From: Streptosporangiaceae bacterium
GTDB taxonomy: Bacteria; Actinomycetota; Actinomycetes; Streptosporangiales; Streptosporangiaceae
Assembly: GCA_019245115.1 (NCBI GenBank)
Contig: JAFARZ010000361.1
Coordinates: 37,089 to 101,088, forward strand
DNA length: 64,000 bases
Reading direction: 5' to 3'
The notes under the pieces are model-generated. The model saw only the letters and a list, made by a program, of their open reading frames with translations, was not told the DNA's origin and made no database searches. Shown here piece after piece: positions 33,228 to 41,266 of the stretch. How positions within the stretch are numbered: position 1 is the first letter of the stretch; each line of letters opens with the position of its first letter. A program made the translations under genes and the position numbers.

Positions 33228-34037
33228 ATGGAGCCCGGATTCGAGCTCGGCGAGATCGACACGACCATTCCGCACCCGGCCCGCATCTACGACGCTCTAC
33301 TCGGCGGCAAGGACAACTACGCGGCCGATCGCGACGCCGTCCGCCGGCTGCTCCGGGCGGCGCCGGAGGCGCGGGACTCCGCGCGAGCCAATCGCGCCTT
33401 CCTCCAGCGGGCGGTGCGGTATCTGGTCGGCGAGGCGGGTATCCGGCAGATCATCGACGTCGGCACCGGCATCCCCACCGCCGGGAATGTGCACGAGGTC
33501 GCCGGGCAGATCGCGCCGCAGACCCGGGTCGCGTACGTCGACAACGACTCCGTCGTACACGCGCACGCCAACGCGCTGCTGACCGGCACGGGCACCACCA
33601 GCATCGTGCTGGCCGACCTGCGCGATCCCGAAGCCATCCTGACCCATCCCAGGGTCACCGAGCTCATCGACTTCACCCAGCCGGTGGCCCTCCTGCTCGT
33701 CGCGATCTTGCACTTCATCACCGACGACGAAGACCCGGCCCGCATCGTCCGGACGTTCCGCGGCGCGCTGCCGCCCGGCAGCTACCTGGCCATTTCACAT
33801 GCGACCGGCGACCTGCGCCCGCAAGCCGCACGGGAGGCGGCCGCCGTCTACGACGAGGCCACCTCCACCGTGACGCTGCGCAGCCACGCGGAGATCGCCG
33901 CGTTCTTCGACGGCTGGGACCTGATCGAGCCCGGCCTGGTCCAGGTCCCCTCGTGGCACCCCGACAACAAGCCGCCTCGCCCGAAGGAACTCGGCAGAGC
34001 CTGGATCTACGGCGGCGTCGCCCGCAAGCGAGGGTAA
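33228..34037 (+). CDS. DUF574 / SAV2177-family SAM-dependent methyltransferase
   Basis: This 269-residue protein has the family signature HPARIYDALLGGKDNYAADR near 12-31. It continues with RANRAFLQRAVRYLVGEAG, the SAM-binding loop IIDVGTGIPTAGNVHE, YVDNDSVVHAHANALL and LLVAILHFITDDEDPARIV. The fold is that of a class I methyltransferase. Members are abundant and specific to actinomycetes, often with unknown acceptors. GGAAGGA lies before ATG 33228. It stands alone with a long-palindrome repeat between it and the convergent regulator. Confidence 0.92.
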   Translation: MEPGFELGEIDTTIPHPARIYDALLGGKDNYAADRDAVRRLLRAAPEARDSARANRAFLQRAVRYLVGEAGIRQIIDVGTGIPTAGNVHEVAGQIAPQTRVAYVDNDSVVHAHANALLTGTGTTSIVLADLRDPEAILTHPRVTELIDFTQPVALLLVAILHFITDDEDPARIVRTFRGALPPGSYLAISHATGDLRPQAAREAAAVYDEATSTVTLRSHAEIAAFFDGWDLIEPGLVQVPSWHPDNKPPRPKELGRAWIYGGVARKRG

Positions 34038-34430
34038 ATAGCCCGACTGGAAACCCGGACTTGGCCGGAGGAACCTCGGCTCCCACGCTCCGCGGCGGTC
34101 AAATCAGACAGTTACCGCGCAGAGGATTTACGACATTTCGGCTATGTCGTAAATGCGCGAGTGCGCCGGCTAGCCTGATGGACTACGCGTATCGACACAT
34201 AATGCGCACATCGGCCCGTCACCTTGGGGAAGAAAGAGCCCTCTGGAAGAAAAGGCGCCGGAAACCGGCGCCCTATCCTCCACGAGGCTCTTTTGTTCCG
34301 CTTCGTCCACCACAGCCGCCGTCAGATAACGGTCATATTCCAGCAAATCGGCCGCCGCCTACGACACGCCCGCGAATTCGATTTACCTGGAATGGTCACA
34401 TCCGGCCGGTGGCGGAGCGGCCCTCGCCAG
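34038..34430. other. 393-bp convergent intergenic region with a family 1 repeat
   Basis: No gene is supported. The AT-richer part at 34110-34210 has ctacgcgtatcgacacataatg, which recurs in front of the family 1 copy at 55721. The palindrome at 34228-34299 is listed separately. The remainder up to 34430 shows nothing distinct. Confidence 0.6.
34182..34299. repeat. Long-palindrome repeat family 1 (copy 2) with conserved leader
   Basis: A conserved leader (ctacgcgtatcgacacataa, from 34182) precedes the palindrome 34228-34299. Outer arms ggaagaaagagcc / ggctcttttgttcc enclose TGGA / TCCA and the inner ggcgccgg-aaa-ccggcgcc. On the minus strand ccggcgcc is followed by TTTTCTTCC, a good terminator for the regulator gene ending at 34431. 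Confidence 0.8.
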
Positions 34431-35780
34431 TTAAGACGCTAACCCGGAAAGAGTTCGCAGGCCGGTGACGATCGTTTCGCGGCCGAACTCCTCGATCTGC
34501 TCACCCATGTCGCGGGCCTGCGCCGAGCCGCGGTAGACCGGCGCGGCCAGTTCCTCGCGCACCGCGGCGAGCCTGCTGGTCACCTGCGTGATCCGCTGGG
34601 TGACCGGAAGCGAAAGCGCCGGTTCCAGCGCCGCCGCCGCGCCGTCCAGCGCACCCATCCGCAGCCGCACCCGGGCAAGGTTGATGCCTACCAGCGGCTT
34701 GCCGGCGAACCAGTGTTGCTCTCCCCGACGCGGTCCCTGATTGTAGAGTTCATCGGCCTGTTCGAGTTCGGCTGAGGCCTCGCGCTCGGCGCCACCGACG
34801 TCGGCAAGCGTGCTGCCAGCAGACAGGTGATGGGTGGCGAGAGCGTTACTGAACTCGCCGCCGATTTCCATCAGGTCATCGGTGTACTCGTGTTCCTGTG
34901 CGCGGTTGGCGTCGGCGATCGCCTGTCGGGCGGTATCCACGTCGCCTAGTGAAGCCGCTGCCCGGGCATGCATAACGTGCAGTTTGGCAGCGGGCGGCCC
35001 ATCGGACGCATACTCCAGTCCACGGACGGCCTGGTCACGACTTTCTCCGAACCTGCCGCGCCAGTACGCAACGGCAGACAATCGGCACCGGAGCTGAGCT
35101 ATGAGCGGTCTGTGGTCGATCGCATTGGCATATGCCCAGCCGGACCGGATTTGCTCTGCGGCGGCGTCCGGGTAACCAAGGTAGCCAACAGTGACACCCA
35201 TGAGCCCGTTGACGCAGCCGAGGTGGAAGTACAGATCGGCTCGCTCACGCGGCCATAGCTGCCGGTCCAGCAAGCGGTATATCCGGTCGCGGACCCGCCG
35301 CATTTCCAGGAACGCCGCCAACGGCTCGCCCGTGTCGGTCAGCTGAGCCAGTCGAACCACATCAGCGTGCAGCTGTTCGGCAGTCGCCTCGCCCATTCCC
35401 GGCTGTCCGGCCTGCTCAGCATGATCGCTGGCTTCGTGCGCCGCCATCGCTACCTCTTGCTCAACCGCGAAGCCTGACCTTTCTTCTTCACGGTAGGCGA
35501 CCGCACCCGATACGGGTAGGGGACGGTCGGGATCCGGTGGCGGCGCCTTGCCGAACTGGCCGACGCGGATTCCGAAGGCCGTGCAGTAATAGAGCTTGTA
35601 CCGTTCGGTCAGGTCATGACGACCGAACTCCCAGCGGCGGATATAGGTACACAGGTGTTCGATGCCGGGCAACGTCACGTCGCCGGTAGCCTGAGCGGCC
35701 TGGGTCAGACGGCGGGCCATCTCCCGCCGGGGCCAGCTCCGGGCCTCGCGCTGCTGACGCAGCCACATGCCAATTAACAT
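34431..35780 (-). CDS. XRE-type helix-turn-helix regulator with TPR-like region
   Basis: This 449-residue protein starts with an atypical helix-turn-helix (MWLRQQREARSWPRREMARR) followed by EHLCTYIRRWEFGRHDLTER. A long alpha-helical region with TPR-like repeats fills the rest (YFHLGCVNGLMGVTVGYLG, LRCRLSAVAYWRGRFGESRD, AAASLGDVDTARQAIADANR). In actinomycetes such proteins are predicted signalling regulators whose TPR part binds peptides or partner proteins. GGAAAGGG lies before ATG 35780. It is followed upstream by the DUF397/XRE pair on the same strand, so a regulatory cluster is likely. Confidence 0.83.
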   Translation of the reverse strand: MLIGMWLRQQREARSWPRREMARRLTQAAQATGDVTLPGIEHLCTYIRRWEFGRHDLTERYKLYYCTAFGIRVGQFGKAPPPDPDRPLPVSGAVAYREEERSGFAVEQEVAMAAHEASDHAEQAGQPGMGEATAEQLHADVVRLAQLTDTGEPLAAFLEMRRVRDRIYRLLDRQLWPRERADLYFHLGCVNGLMGVTVGYLGYPDAAAEQIRSGWAYANAIDHRPLIAQLRCRLSAVAYWRGRFGESRDQAVRGLEYASDGPPAAKLHVMHARAAASLGDVDTARQAIADANRAQEHEYTDDLMEIGGEFSNALATHHLSAGSTLADVGGAEREASAELEQADELYNQGPRRGEQHWFAGKPLVGINLARVRLRMGALDGAAAALEPALSLPVTQRITQVTSRLAAVREELAAPVYRGSAQARDMGEQIEEFGRETIVTGLRTLSGLAS

Positions 35781-35851
35781 CGTTGCCCTTTCCGTTCCGG
35801 TCGTGCGCGAGCACCAGGTGCCCGCGCACGACCGGAGTGGTCTATTGAGGG

Positions 35852-36085
35852 TCAGCCGAGCAGGTCGTCGGCCAGGCCGGCCTTGGCGCCCTCGACGAAC
35901 GCCCGGATCTCATCGGCCTCCAGGATCAGGGCCGGGCCGCTGGGGTCGGTGGACTGGCGGAGAGCGACCCGGCCACCGGGCAGCTTCTTGGCTTCCAGGC
36001 ACGAGCCGACTGCGTCGCTCCACGGCTTGCGCCAGCCGTCCGGGCCGAGGCTGGCGGCGGGCATGCCGTTGCGGATCTGTTCCAT
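35852..36085 (-). CDS. DUF397 protein
   Basis: This 77-residue small protein shows the DUF397 pattern: W-R-K-PWSDAVGSCLEAKKLPGGRVALRQS (given in parts), DPSGPALIL and the end AFVEGAKAGLADDLLG. DUF397 proteins nearly always sit next to DUF5753 XRE regulators in actinomycetes and act with them in developmental or antibiotic control (WhiJ-like systems). Here the start is one base after the stop of the XRE gene, so the two form an operon. Confidence 0.93.
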   Translation of the reverse strand: MEQIRNGMPAASLGPDGWRKPWSDAVGSCLEAKKLPGGRVALRQSTDPSGPALILEADEIRAFVEGAKAGLADDLLG

Positions 36086-36086
36086 G

Positions 36087-36953
36087 TCAGATCTCCTTCA
36101 GGGTGTCGCGGAGGATGGTGAGGGATTCCTCGGGTGTGGCGGCCTGGACGCACATGCGGTCCAAAGCCTGGGTGTATCGCGCCGATTCTTCCGGCTTGCT
36201 CAGATAGCAGGCGCCGGTCAGGGCTTCGCTGTAGACGATGTCCGGCAGCTCGGCGTCCGGGAACCGGAAGATGTTGAACATGCCGTACAGGGCGGGGTGC
36301 CAGCCAGCGGCGTACGGGATGATCTGGATGGTGAGCTTGGGCCGCTGGGCGGCCGCTATCAGGTACTCGATCTGTTCGCGCATCACCTCCGGGCCGCCGA
36401 TGGGGCGGCGTAGTACGGTTTCGTCCAGTGCCGCCCAGTACCGGGGAGGATCGGGCCGCTGGAGAAGCTGCTGGCGAACGAGCCGTAGAGCCACAGACCG
36501 TTCGTTGAAATCGTCCGGAGCGGCGGGAGAGCTGGCCGCGATGAGGGCCCGGATATAACCCTCGGTCTGGAGCAGCCCGGGTACGACCTGCGGTTCGTAG
36601 GCGCGGATGAGGCTGGCCGACTCCTCCAGGCCGACCGCGGTGCGGAACCAGGAGGGCAGCACGTCGTCGTAGCTGTGCCACCAGCCTGGCTTGCTCGCGT
36701 CGCGGGCCAGGTACAGGAACGCGTCGATCTCCCGGACGTCGGTGATGCCGTAGGCCATCAGCAGGCTCTTGACCGTGAGCGGCTTGAGGCCGCCTTCGGC
36801 GCGCTCCATCCGGCGGATCGTCCACGGCGAGGAGTAGATCGCCTCGGCGGCCTGCTCGTAGCTCATCCCCGCCTTCTCCCGCAGCGCCTGGAGCTGCCTG
36901 GCCAAGATCATGCGCAATACCGTCGGGCCGCCGCCTTGCCTGGTCTCGCTCAC
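36087..36953 (-). CDS. XRE-family regulator with DUF5753 domain (WhiJ-like)
   Basis: This 288-residue protein has a helix-turn-helix at about 13-70 (MILARQLQALREKAGMSYEQ, SSPWTIRRMERAEGG) followed by DUF5753 (WFRTAVGLEESASLIRAYEP, QVVPGLLQTEGYIRAL, LDETVLRRPIGG, TIQIIPYAAGWHPALYGMF). It is the DNA-binding half of the DUF397 partner pair. GTG 36953 is selected by GGGAGGG eight bases upstream; the frame extends to 37277 without family similarity. It is divergent from a HATPase gene, the usual three-gene arrangement. Confidence 0.92.
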   Translation of the reverse strand: MSETRQGGGPTVLRMILARQLQALREKAGMSYEQAAEAIYSSPWTIRRMERAEGGLKPLTVKSLLMAYGITDVREIDAFLYLARDASKPGWWHSYDDVLPSWFRTAVGLEESASLIRAYEPQVVPGLLQTEGYIRALIAASSPAAPDDFNERSVALRLVRQQLLQRPDPPRYWAALDETVLRRPIGGPEVMREQIEYLIAAAQRPKLTIQIIPYAAGWHPALYGMFNIFRFPDAELPDIVYSEALTGACYLSKPEESARYTQALDRMCVQAATPEESLTILRDTLKEI

Positions 36954-37172
36954 TAGCCCGACCCTCCCGTGCCGCCCGCACAACCATTGCTCGTGCCAGG
37001 GTGGCACGGCGATTTCGGCCACGCAATAACTATCTGTGGTGTTGTCCGTTGCTGTCCGTAGTTGTACACCGCCTACCGACGCAGCCATGCTCTTTGCATG
37101 ACTGAAGGTTGGAGCGTGCCCGGGTATCCCGGGAGCCACAGCAACCACATGAGTGCCGCGAGGGAGGCAGCA
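36954..37172. promoter_or_regulatory. Divergent control region of the XRE and HATPase genes
   Basis: The inverted repeat CGTGCCA-ggg-TGGCACG (36992-37008) lies 39 bases before the XRE start. Two 10-bp direct repeats, gttgtccgtt and gctgtccgta (37041-37060), lie in an AT-richer part and could be sites for the XRE protein. Both are inferred from sequence alone. Confidence 0.45.
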
Positions 37173-37700
37173 GTGATCATCGGTGGATGGCGCGGACCCG
37201 GCTGGCGGGTCGTCGATGCCGACCCCGGCCACGGCAAGCAGATCAGGGACTGGATCCGGTCCGCGGTGTCGCGGCATGACTGCCCTGTCGATCCGCTCGA
37301 CGCGGCGCTGGTGGTCAGCGAACTGTTCGCGAACGCCTTAATGCATGGTCCTCCCGGTGGCCGGGTGCTGGTGGGCTACTGCCTGTGGCGGGAGGGCGCG
37401 CGGGTCGTCGTGTGCGACGGCGGCGGCCCGGGTGCGCCGCGGCTTGTCTACGCGGGCGCGGGGCTGGCCGACGGCGGGCGCGGGATGCACGTGGTGGATT
37501 CGCTGGCCGCGCGGTGGGGCAGCTTCCGGCTTTCCGGCGCCCGCGTGGTGTGGTGTGACTTCGGCCAGCCATTGCGCGCCCCGGCCAGCGACGCGTGGGC
37601 GTGGCTGCGGCTGGTGCTGTCGTACTGCTCCCTCACTCCGCTGTGGGAGACCGCCGAACTGCCCGCGGGCCGTTGCCTTCATCTCGCCGGGAGGAAGTAG
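37173..37700 (+). CDS. HATPase_c_2 anti-sigma-type ATP-binding protein
   Basis: This 175-residue protein has the N box VVSELFANALMHGP, VVVCDGGGPGAPRL and the G box GLADGGRGMHVVDSLAARWG. It is the usual third partner of DUF397/DUF5753 loci. GTG 37173 is preferred because GAGGGAGG lies five to six bases upstream; ATG 37149 is possible. A rare TTA leucine codon lies in the N box (NALMH), which could tie its expression to the bldA tRNA. Its stop shares one base with the start of a double-GntR regulator, so the two are coupled. Confidence 0.85.
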   Translation: MIIGGWRGPGWRVVDADPGHGKQIRDWIRSAVSRHDCPVDPLDAALVVSELFANALMHGPPGGRVLVGYCLWREGARVVVCDGGGPGAPRLVYAGAGLADGGRGMHVVDSLAARWGSFRLSGARVVWCDFGQPLRAPASDAWAWLRLVLSYCSLTPLWETAELPAGRCLHLAGRK

Positions 37701-38227
37701 TGAACGGCAGACCGGCATGGTACGGGGATCCGGGCGACAGCCGTGCGTGGGTGCGGGTCGCCAGCACGCTGCTCGACCGCATCATCCGAGGTGAATACGC
37801 CGGCCGCCTGCCGGGCCGGGCGGCTCTGGTGGGCGAGTTCGGCGTCGCGGCGAGGACGGTACAGCGGGCGGTCAGCGAGCTGGCGGGACTGGATGTCGTC
37901 TACCGGATCCCGGGGCTGGGCTACCACGTGCGGGCCGGCGGTGGCGACGGCTTGGGCTTGGGCGGTGGCGGCTCGGGTGGTGGCGGCTTGGGCGGCGATC
38001 TGCGGGCCTGGGTGCGGGTAGCCGACGCCGTGTGCGACCGCATCGCTCATGGAGATCTGAAGCCGTATGAGCTGGTGCCGCCCCGGAAGACGCTGTGCCA
38101 GGAGTACGGGTGCAGCAGGTCCCCGGTGACCCATGCGCTGACCACCCTGGAAGGGCGGGGCGTCCTCCGGCGCATCCCCGGAGTCGGCTACCAGGTGATG
38201 CCGCCCCTGGACGGCGAGGGCGGCTGA
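37700..38227 (+). CDS. Regulator with two GntR-type winged-helix domains in tandem
   Basis: In this 175-residue protein, residues 10-75 (RAWVRVASTLLDRIIRGEY, AALVGEFGVAARTVQRAVSEL, VYRIPGLGYHVRAG) and residues 100-167 (RAWVRVADAVCDRIAHGDL, KTLCQEYGCSRSPVTHALTTL, LRRIPGVGYQVMPP) are two copies of the same DNA-binding domain. A Gly-rich linker (GLGLGGGGSGGGGLGG) joins them. There is no effector domain. A single chain could therefore bind DNA as a built-in dimer. GAGGAAG lies before GTG 37700, which overlaps the HATPase stop by one base. The locus is a compact regulatory module. Confidence 0.87.
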   Translation: MNGRPAWYGDPGDSRAWVRVASTLLDRIIRGEYAGRLPGRAALVGEFGVAARTVQRAVSELAGLDVVYRIPGLGYHVRAGGGDGLGLGGGGSGGGGLGGDLRAWVRVADAVCDRIAHGDLKPYELVPPRKTLCQEYGCSRSPVTHALTTLEGRGVLRRIPGVGYQVMPPLDGEGG

Positions 38228-38239
38228 GGCAGGCCGGGG

Positions 38240-40168
38240 TCAGGTGGCCAGGTGGGTGGCTAGCCAGTCGGCTATTCGGGATCGGGAGTCGAAGGCGTGG
38301 TTGGTGAGGCCGTGGTTGCCGTCGCCGTAGAGAAGCAGTTCGGCGCCGGGGGCCTCGCGGCTCAGGCGTTCGGCATGGTAGACGGGGATCAGGCGGTCCT
38401 GGCCGCCGTGGACGACCAGCAGCGGGCTGGTGATGCGGGCGGCGGCCTCCTCCAGAGTCAGCGCGCCCGCCCGTGACCGCGCCTCCTCGTCCGAACCGGC
38501 ACGCGAGCGAACCTGGAACGCGGCCCGGGTCTGCGGCGGCAGCGAATCCCAGTCCGAATCCAGCCGGTACGGCCCGGCCAGGTCCACCGCCGCGCGCAGC
38601 CGCGGTTCGAACGCCGCGCATCTGGCCGCATAGTAACCGCCCAGGCTGACCCCGAAGACGCCGATCCGGTCCCCGTCCACATCGGGCCTTCCGGCCAGGT
38701 AGTCGACCACCGCGGTGGCCACCTTCTCATAGGCGGGCTCGATCGGCAGGTCGTACTCCGCCTCCCCCTGCCCGGGGCCGTCCACCGCGATCGCCGCCAG
38801 GCCGCGGCGCAGCAGGTACTCGGCGGTCGCCTGGAGTTCCTCCTTCACCGAGTCCAGCCCGGGAATCATGATCACGACAGGTGGCCGTCCGCCGGCGCCC
38901 GTCCCGGCACCGGGAACGCGCAGATACGCGGCCAGCGCGCCGCCTTCGCCGCCGTACGGAACGGAAACCAGCTCGGCGGGCGGCGAGAGCGTCCCGGCCC
39001 CGCGCCGGAAGCAGGACACCGCACGGTCGTGCGCGGCACGCTGCTCATCCGGGTGATCGACGAACACGAACTTGCCCCAGTGCCAGCACAGCGCCGCACG
39101 CCGCCACGCCTCGCCCGCCGTCACCAGCCGGCCCGCGGCCGATGCCTCCTCGGCCAGCGCCTCGTACCTCCGGGCGGTGACCCCCCACTCCCGGCACCAG
39201 TCGTCCCAGCCCCGGATCCGGCCCAGTGTGGCCTGGAAGTCGCCGATGTCCGTGCCGTTGGCCACAAAGCGCGCTCCCCAGTGCGCGCTCGCGGCGGCGA
39301 CGCGCGAACCTGACGGACGCAGCCGGGCGTACAGCTCCGGCCGACGGTCGGCCAGCAGGTCGTTGACCGCACCGACCCTCTTGTCCCGGGCTTGCGGCAG
39401 GTCGCAGGCGGCGGTCAGCACCACGGGCCGGTCGGCGAGCACCGGCCCGGCCAGCGGGAACCCTCGCGGCGACACGATCACCGAACCGCTCACCCAGGAA
39501 ACGCCGCGCTCGTCGGCGCACCGATCCGCTACCGCGACGAAGACGCCGTTCACCGAGGCCGCCGCCTGCGCCTTCACCACCACGTCCGGTCGCTCACCAG
39601 GCGGCGTGGGGACAACGGCGGCGGGCCAGTTGACCGGGGCGGCGATGAGATCCGCGCCGCTGAGCGCGGGCAGCCGCACCCATTCGGGGAATTCGAGGTC
39701 GTAGCAGATCATCAGGCCGACCCGGCCGAACGGCAGCTCAACCACGGGCGGCGCGCCGTCGCCGGGCGTGAACACGTTCTTCTCGGCGTCCCACAGGTGA
39801 GCCTTGCGATAGACGGCACGGGTACCGGAACCGTCGACGATCGCGGCGCTGTTGTACAGCTTCCCGTCGTCCCCGAGTTCACAGAATCCGCCTGCGATGA
39901 CCAGGTCGTGCGTCGCGGCAAGGGACCGCCACTCGCGCAGCGTCGCACCGTCCTGGGCGCGGGACGCCAGCCCCCTCGCCTCGTCGGCATCGGCGAACAC
40001 GTAGCCCGAGTCGCACAGCTCGGGCAGCACTACCAGGCGCGCGCCCGCCGCGGCGGCTTCCGCGACGGCGTCAGCAGCCGCCTTCCGGTTGGCGTCCGGT
40101 GCACCGACAGCTAGTGCGAGCTGAGCGACCGCGACGATTACGCCGCCGCCCGGGGAGGTCGAGGTCAC
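38240..40168 (-). CDS. Nitrilase-superfamily amidase fused to an alpha/beta-hydrolase
   Basis: This is a 642-residue protein. Residues 10-265 are a complete carbon-nitrogen hydrolase with the triad Glu50 (VVLPELCDSGY), Lys122 (VYRKAHLWD) and Cys155 (LMICYDLEFPE). Residues 290-390 form a helical cap (RIRGWDDWCREW, AGEAWRRAALCWHWGKF), and 395-642 an alpha/beta-hydrolase with Ser508 (GVSLGGYY), Asp591 (GGQDRLIP) and His619 (GNHGLTNH). The second half resembles FrsA-like and dihydroxypseudooxynicotine-hydrolase-like enzymes. The two activities may act in sequence on one N-containing substrate. GTG 40168 lies seven bases after the upstream oxidoreductase stop, so the two form an operon. Confidence 0.88.
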   Translation of the reverse strand: MTSTSPGGGVIVAVAQLALAVGAPDANRKAAADAVAEAAAAGARLVVLPELCDSGYVFADADEARGLASRAQDGATLREWRSLAATHDLVIAGGFCELGDDGKLYNSAAIVDGSGTRAVYRKAHLWDAEKNVFTPGDGAPPVVELPFGRVGLMICYDLEFPEWVRLPALSGADLIAAPVNWPAAVVPTPPGERPDVVVKAQAAASVNGVFVAVADRCADERGVSWVSGSVIVSPRGFPLAGPVLADRPVVLTAACDLPQARDKRVGAVNDLLADRRPELYARLRPSGSRVAAASAHWGARFVANGTDIGDFQATLGRIRGWDDWCREWGVTARRYEALAEEASAAGRLVTAGEAWRRAALCWHWGKFVFVDHPDEQRAAHDRAVSCFRRGAGTLSPPAELVSVPYGGEGGALAAYLRVPGAGTGAGGRPPVVIMIPGLDSVKEELQATAEYLLRRGLAAIAVDGPGQGEAEYDLPIEPAYEKVATAVVDYLAGRPDVDGDRIGVFGVSLGGYYAARCAAFEPRLRAAVDLAGPYRLDSDWDSLPPQTRAAFQVRSRAGSDEEARSRAGALTLEEAAARITSPLLVVHGGQDRLIPVYHAERLSREAPGAELLLYGDGNHGLTNHAFDSRSRIADWLATHLAT

Positions 40169-40175
40169 TACCCCA

Positions 40176-41108
40176 TTATGAGCCGCCGCTGATGAGCAGG
40201 GTCTTGCCGACGGTTTCGCGGCGTTCGATGGCGCGGTGCGCGTCGGCGGCGCGTTCCAGCGGGAACGTCTGGCAGATGACGGGACGGAGTCGCTGAGCGG
40301 CCGCCTCGCCGAGCGCCGACATCGTGAGCTCGCGCATCTGCTCGGGCGAGACCTGGGCACCGCGGATCAGGCTGGTGCCGCGGCGTACCGCGTCCGCGTC
40401 GGCGATCGCGGCGAAGGCACCGCCAGCGGCGCCGTACATGATCATGCGGCCGCCGTCGCGCAGCAGTCCGAAGGCATCCCGCGCGATCTCGCCGCCGACG
40501 CCGTCGTAGACGACGTCTACCGCGCCGGCCTGGGCCGCCCAGCCGGACTCGGTGTAGTCCACTGCCTGGTCGGCGCCGATTTCCCTGGCCAGGGCCATCT
40601 TCCGCGGGCCGCCCGCCGCGGCGATCACGCGGGCGCCCGCGTTACGGGCCAGCTGGACGAGGAGGCTGCCCACTCCCCCGGCGGCCGCCTCGACCAGCAC
40701 GGTCTCCCCCGGTCGCGGCATCGTGGCACGGAGAAGCGCGGTCGCGGTGCGACCGTCGGCCAGCAGGGCGACGGCGTCCTCGAGGGCCAGGCCCGCTGGG
40801 ACGGGTATGGTCCAGGAACTGTCGACGACCGCCCGTTGCGCATACCCGCCGGAGCCGCCGGTCGTGGTGATGACGCGCTGTCCGGTCGTCGCGTCGACGC
40901 CGCCCACGCCGTTGCCCAGGATGGCGGGGAGCCTGGGGGCCATCGCGGGGTTCGGCGCACGTCCGGCCCGTATCTGCGTCTCGACGAACGTGATGTTCGC
41001 GATCTCGACGTCGATCAGCACCTGGCCGGGGCCCGGCTCCGGGTCGGCCACGTCCTCCGCCACCAGGTTGTCAGGAGCCCCGAAGTCCTTCAGCACCACC
41101 GCGCGCAC
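40176..41108 (-). CDS. NADPH:quinone oxidoreductase-like medium-chain reductase
   Basis: This 310-residue zinc-free MDR enzyme has ITFVETQIRAG, the NADPH loop VEAAAGGVGSLLVQLARNAG, and the ending QTFPLERAADAHRAIERRET. It should reduce quinones or enones using NADPH; the substrate is unknown. GTG 41108 is the first gene of an operon with the nitrilase-hydrolase fusion. Its upstream region has a perfect palindrome (41132-41156) that could be an operator, then a terminator for the preceding gene. Confidence 0.87.
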   Translation of the reverse strand: MRAVVLKDFGAPDNLVAEDVADPEPGPGQVLIDVEIANITFVETQIRAGRAPNPAMAPRLPAILGNGVGGVDATTGQRVITTTGGSGGYAQRAVVDSSWTIPVPAGLALEDAVALLADGRTATALLRATMPRPGETVLVEAAAGGVGSLLVQLARNAGARVIAAAGGPRKMALAREIGADQAVDYTESGWAAQAGAVDVVYDGVGGEIARDAFGLLRDGGRMIMYGAAGGAFAAIADADAVRRGTSLIRGAQVSPEQMRELTMSALGEAAAQRLRPVICQTFPLERAADAHRAIERRETVGKTLLISGGS

Positions 41109-41131
41109 CGCGTCACCCCCGTCGCCAGGTG

Positions 41132-41156
41132 TTTATCGGAGCGAATCGCTCCGATA
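41132..41156. promoter_or_regulatory. Perfect 25-bp palindrome, candidate operator
   Basis: TTATCGGAGCGA and TCGCTCCGATAA flank one central base. It ends 23 bases before the quinone oxidoreductase start codon, where a repressor would block transcription or translation. The symmetric 12-bp arms suit a TetR- or MarR-type dimer. A simple hairpin role is also possible. Confidence 0.55.
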
Positions 41157-41170
41157 AGCCCATACTACAC

Positions 41171-41226
41171 GGGGGTGAATGTGCCATTGCCCCCGCTGTA
41201 GGGGGTGCTATGGCACATTCACCCCC
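41171..41226. terminator. Long palindromic terminator after the 2OG oxygenase gene
   Basis: GGGGGTGAATGTGCCA (41171-41186) and TGGCACATTCACCCCC (41211-41226) are perfect inverse complements. An inner gcccccg / aggggg pair extends the hairpin. It lies 40 bases beyond the stop of the minus-strand gene at 41267, upstream of the next operon. Confidence 0.75.
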
Positions 41227-41266
41227 CTGGCGGGGGGCGGTGGGGTGGGGCGGTGGGGTGGGGGCG

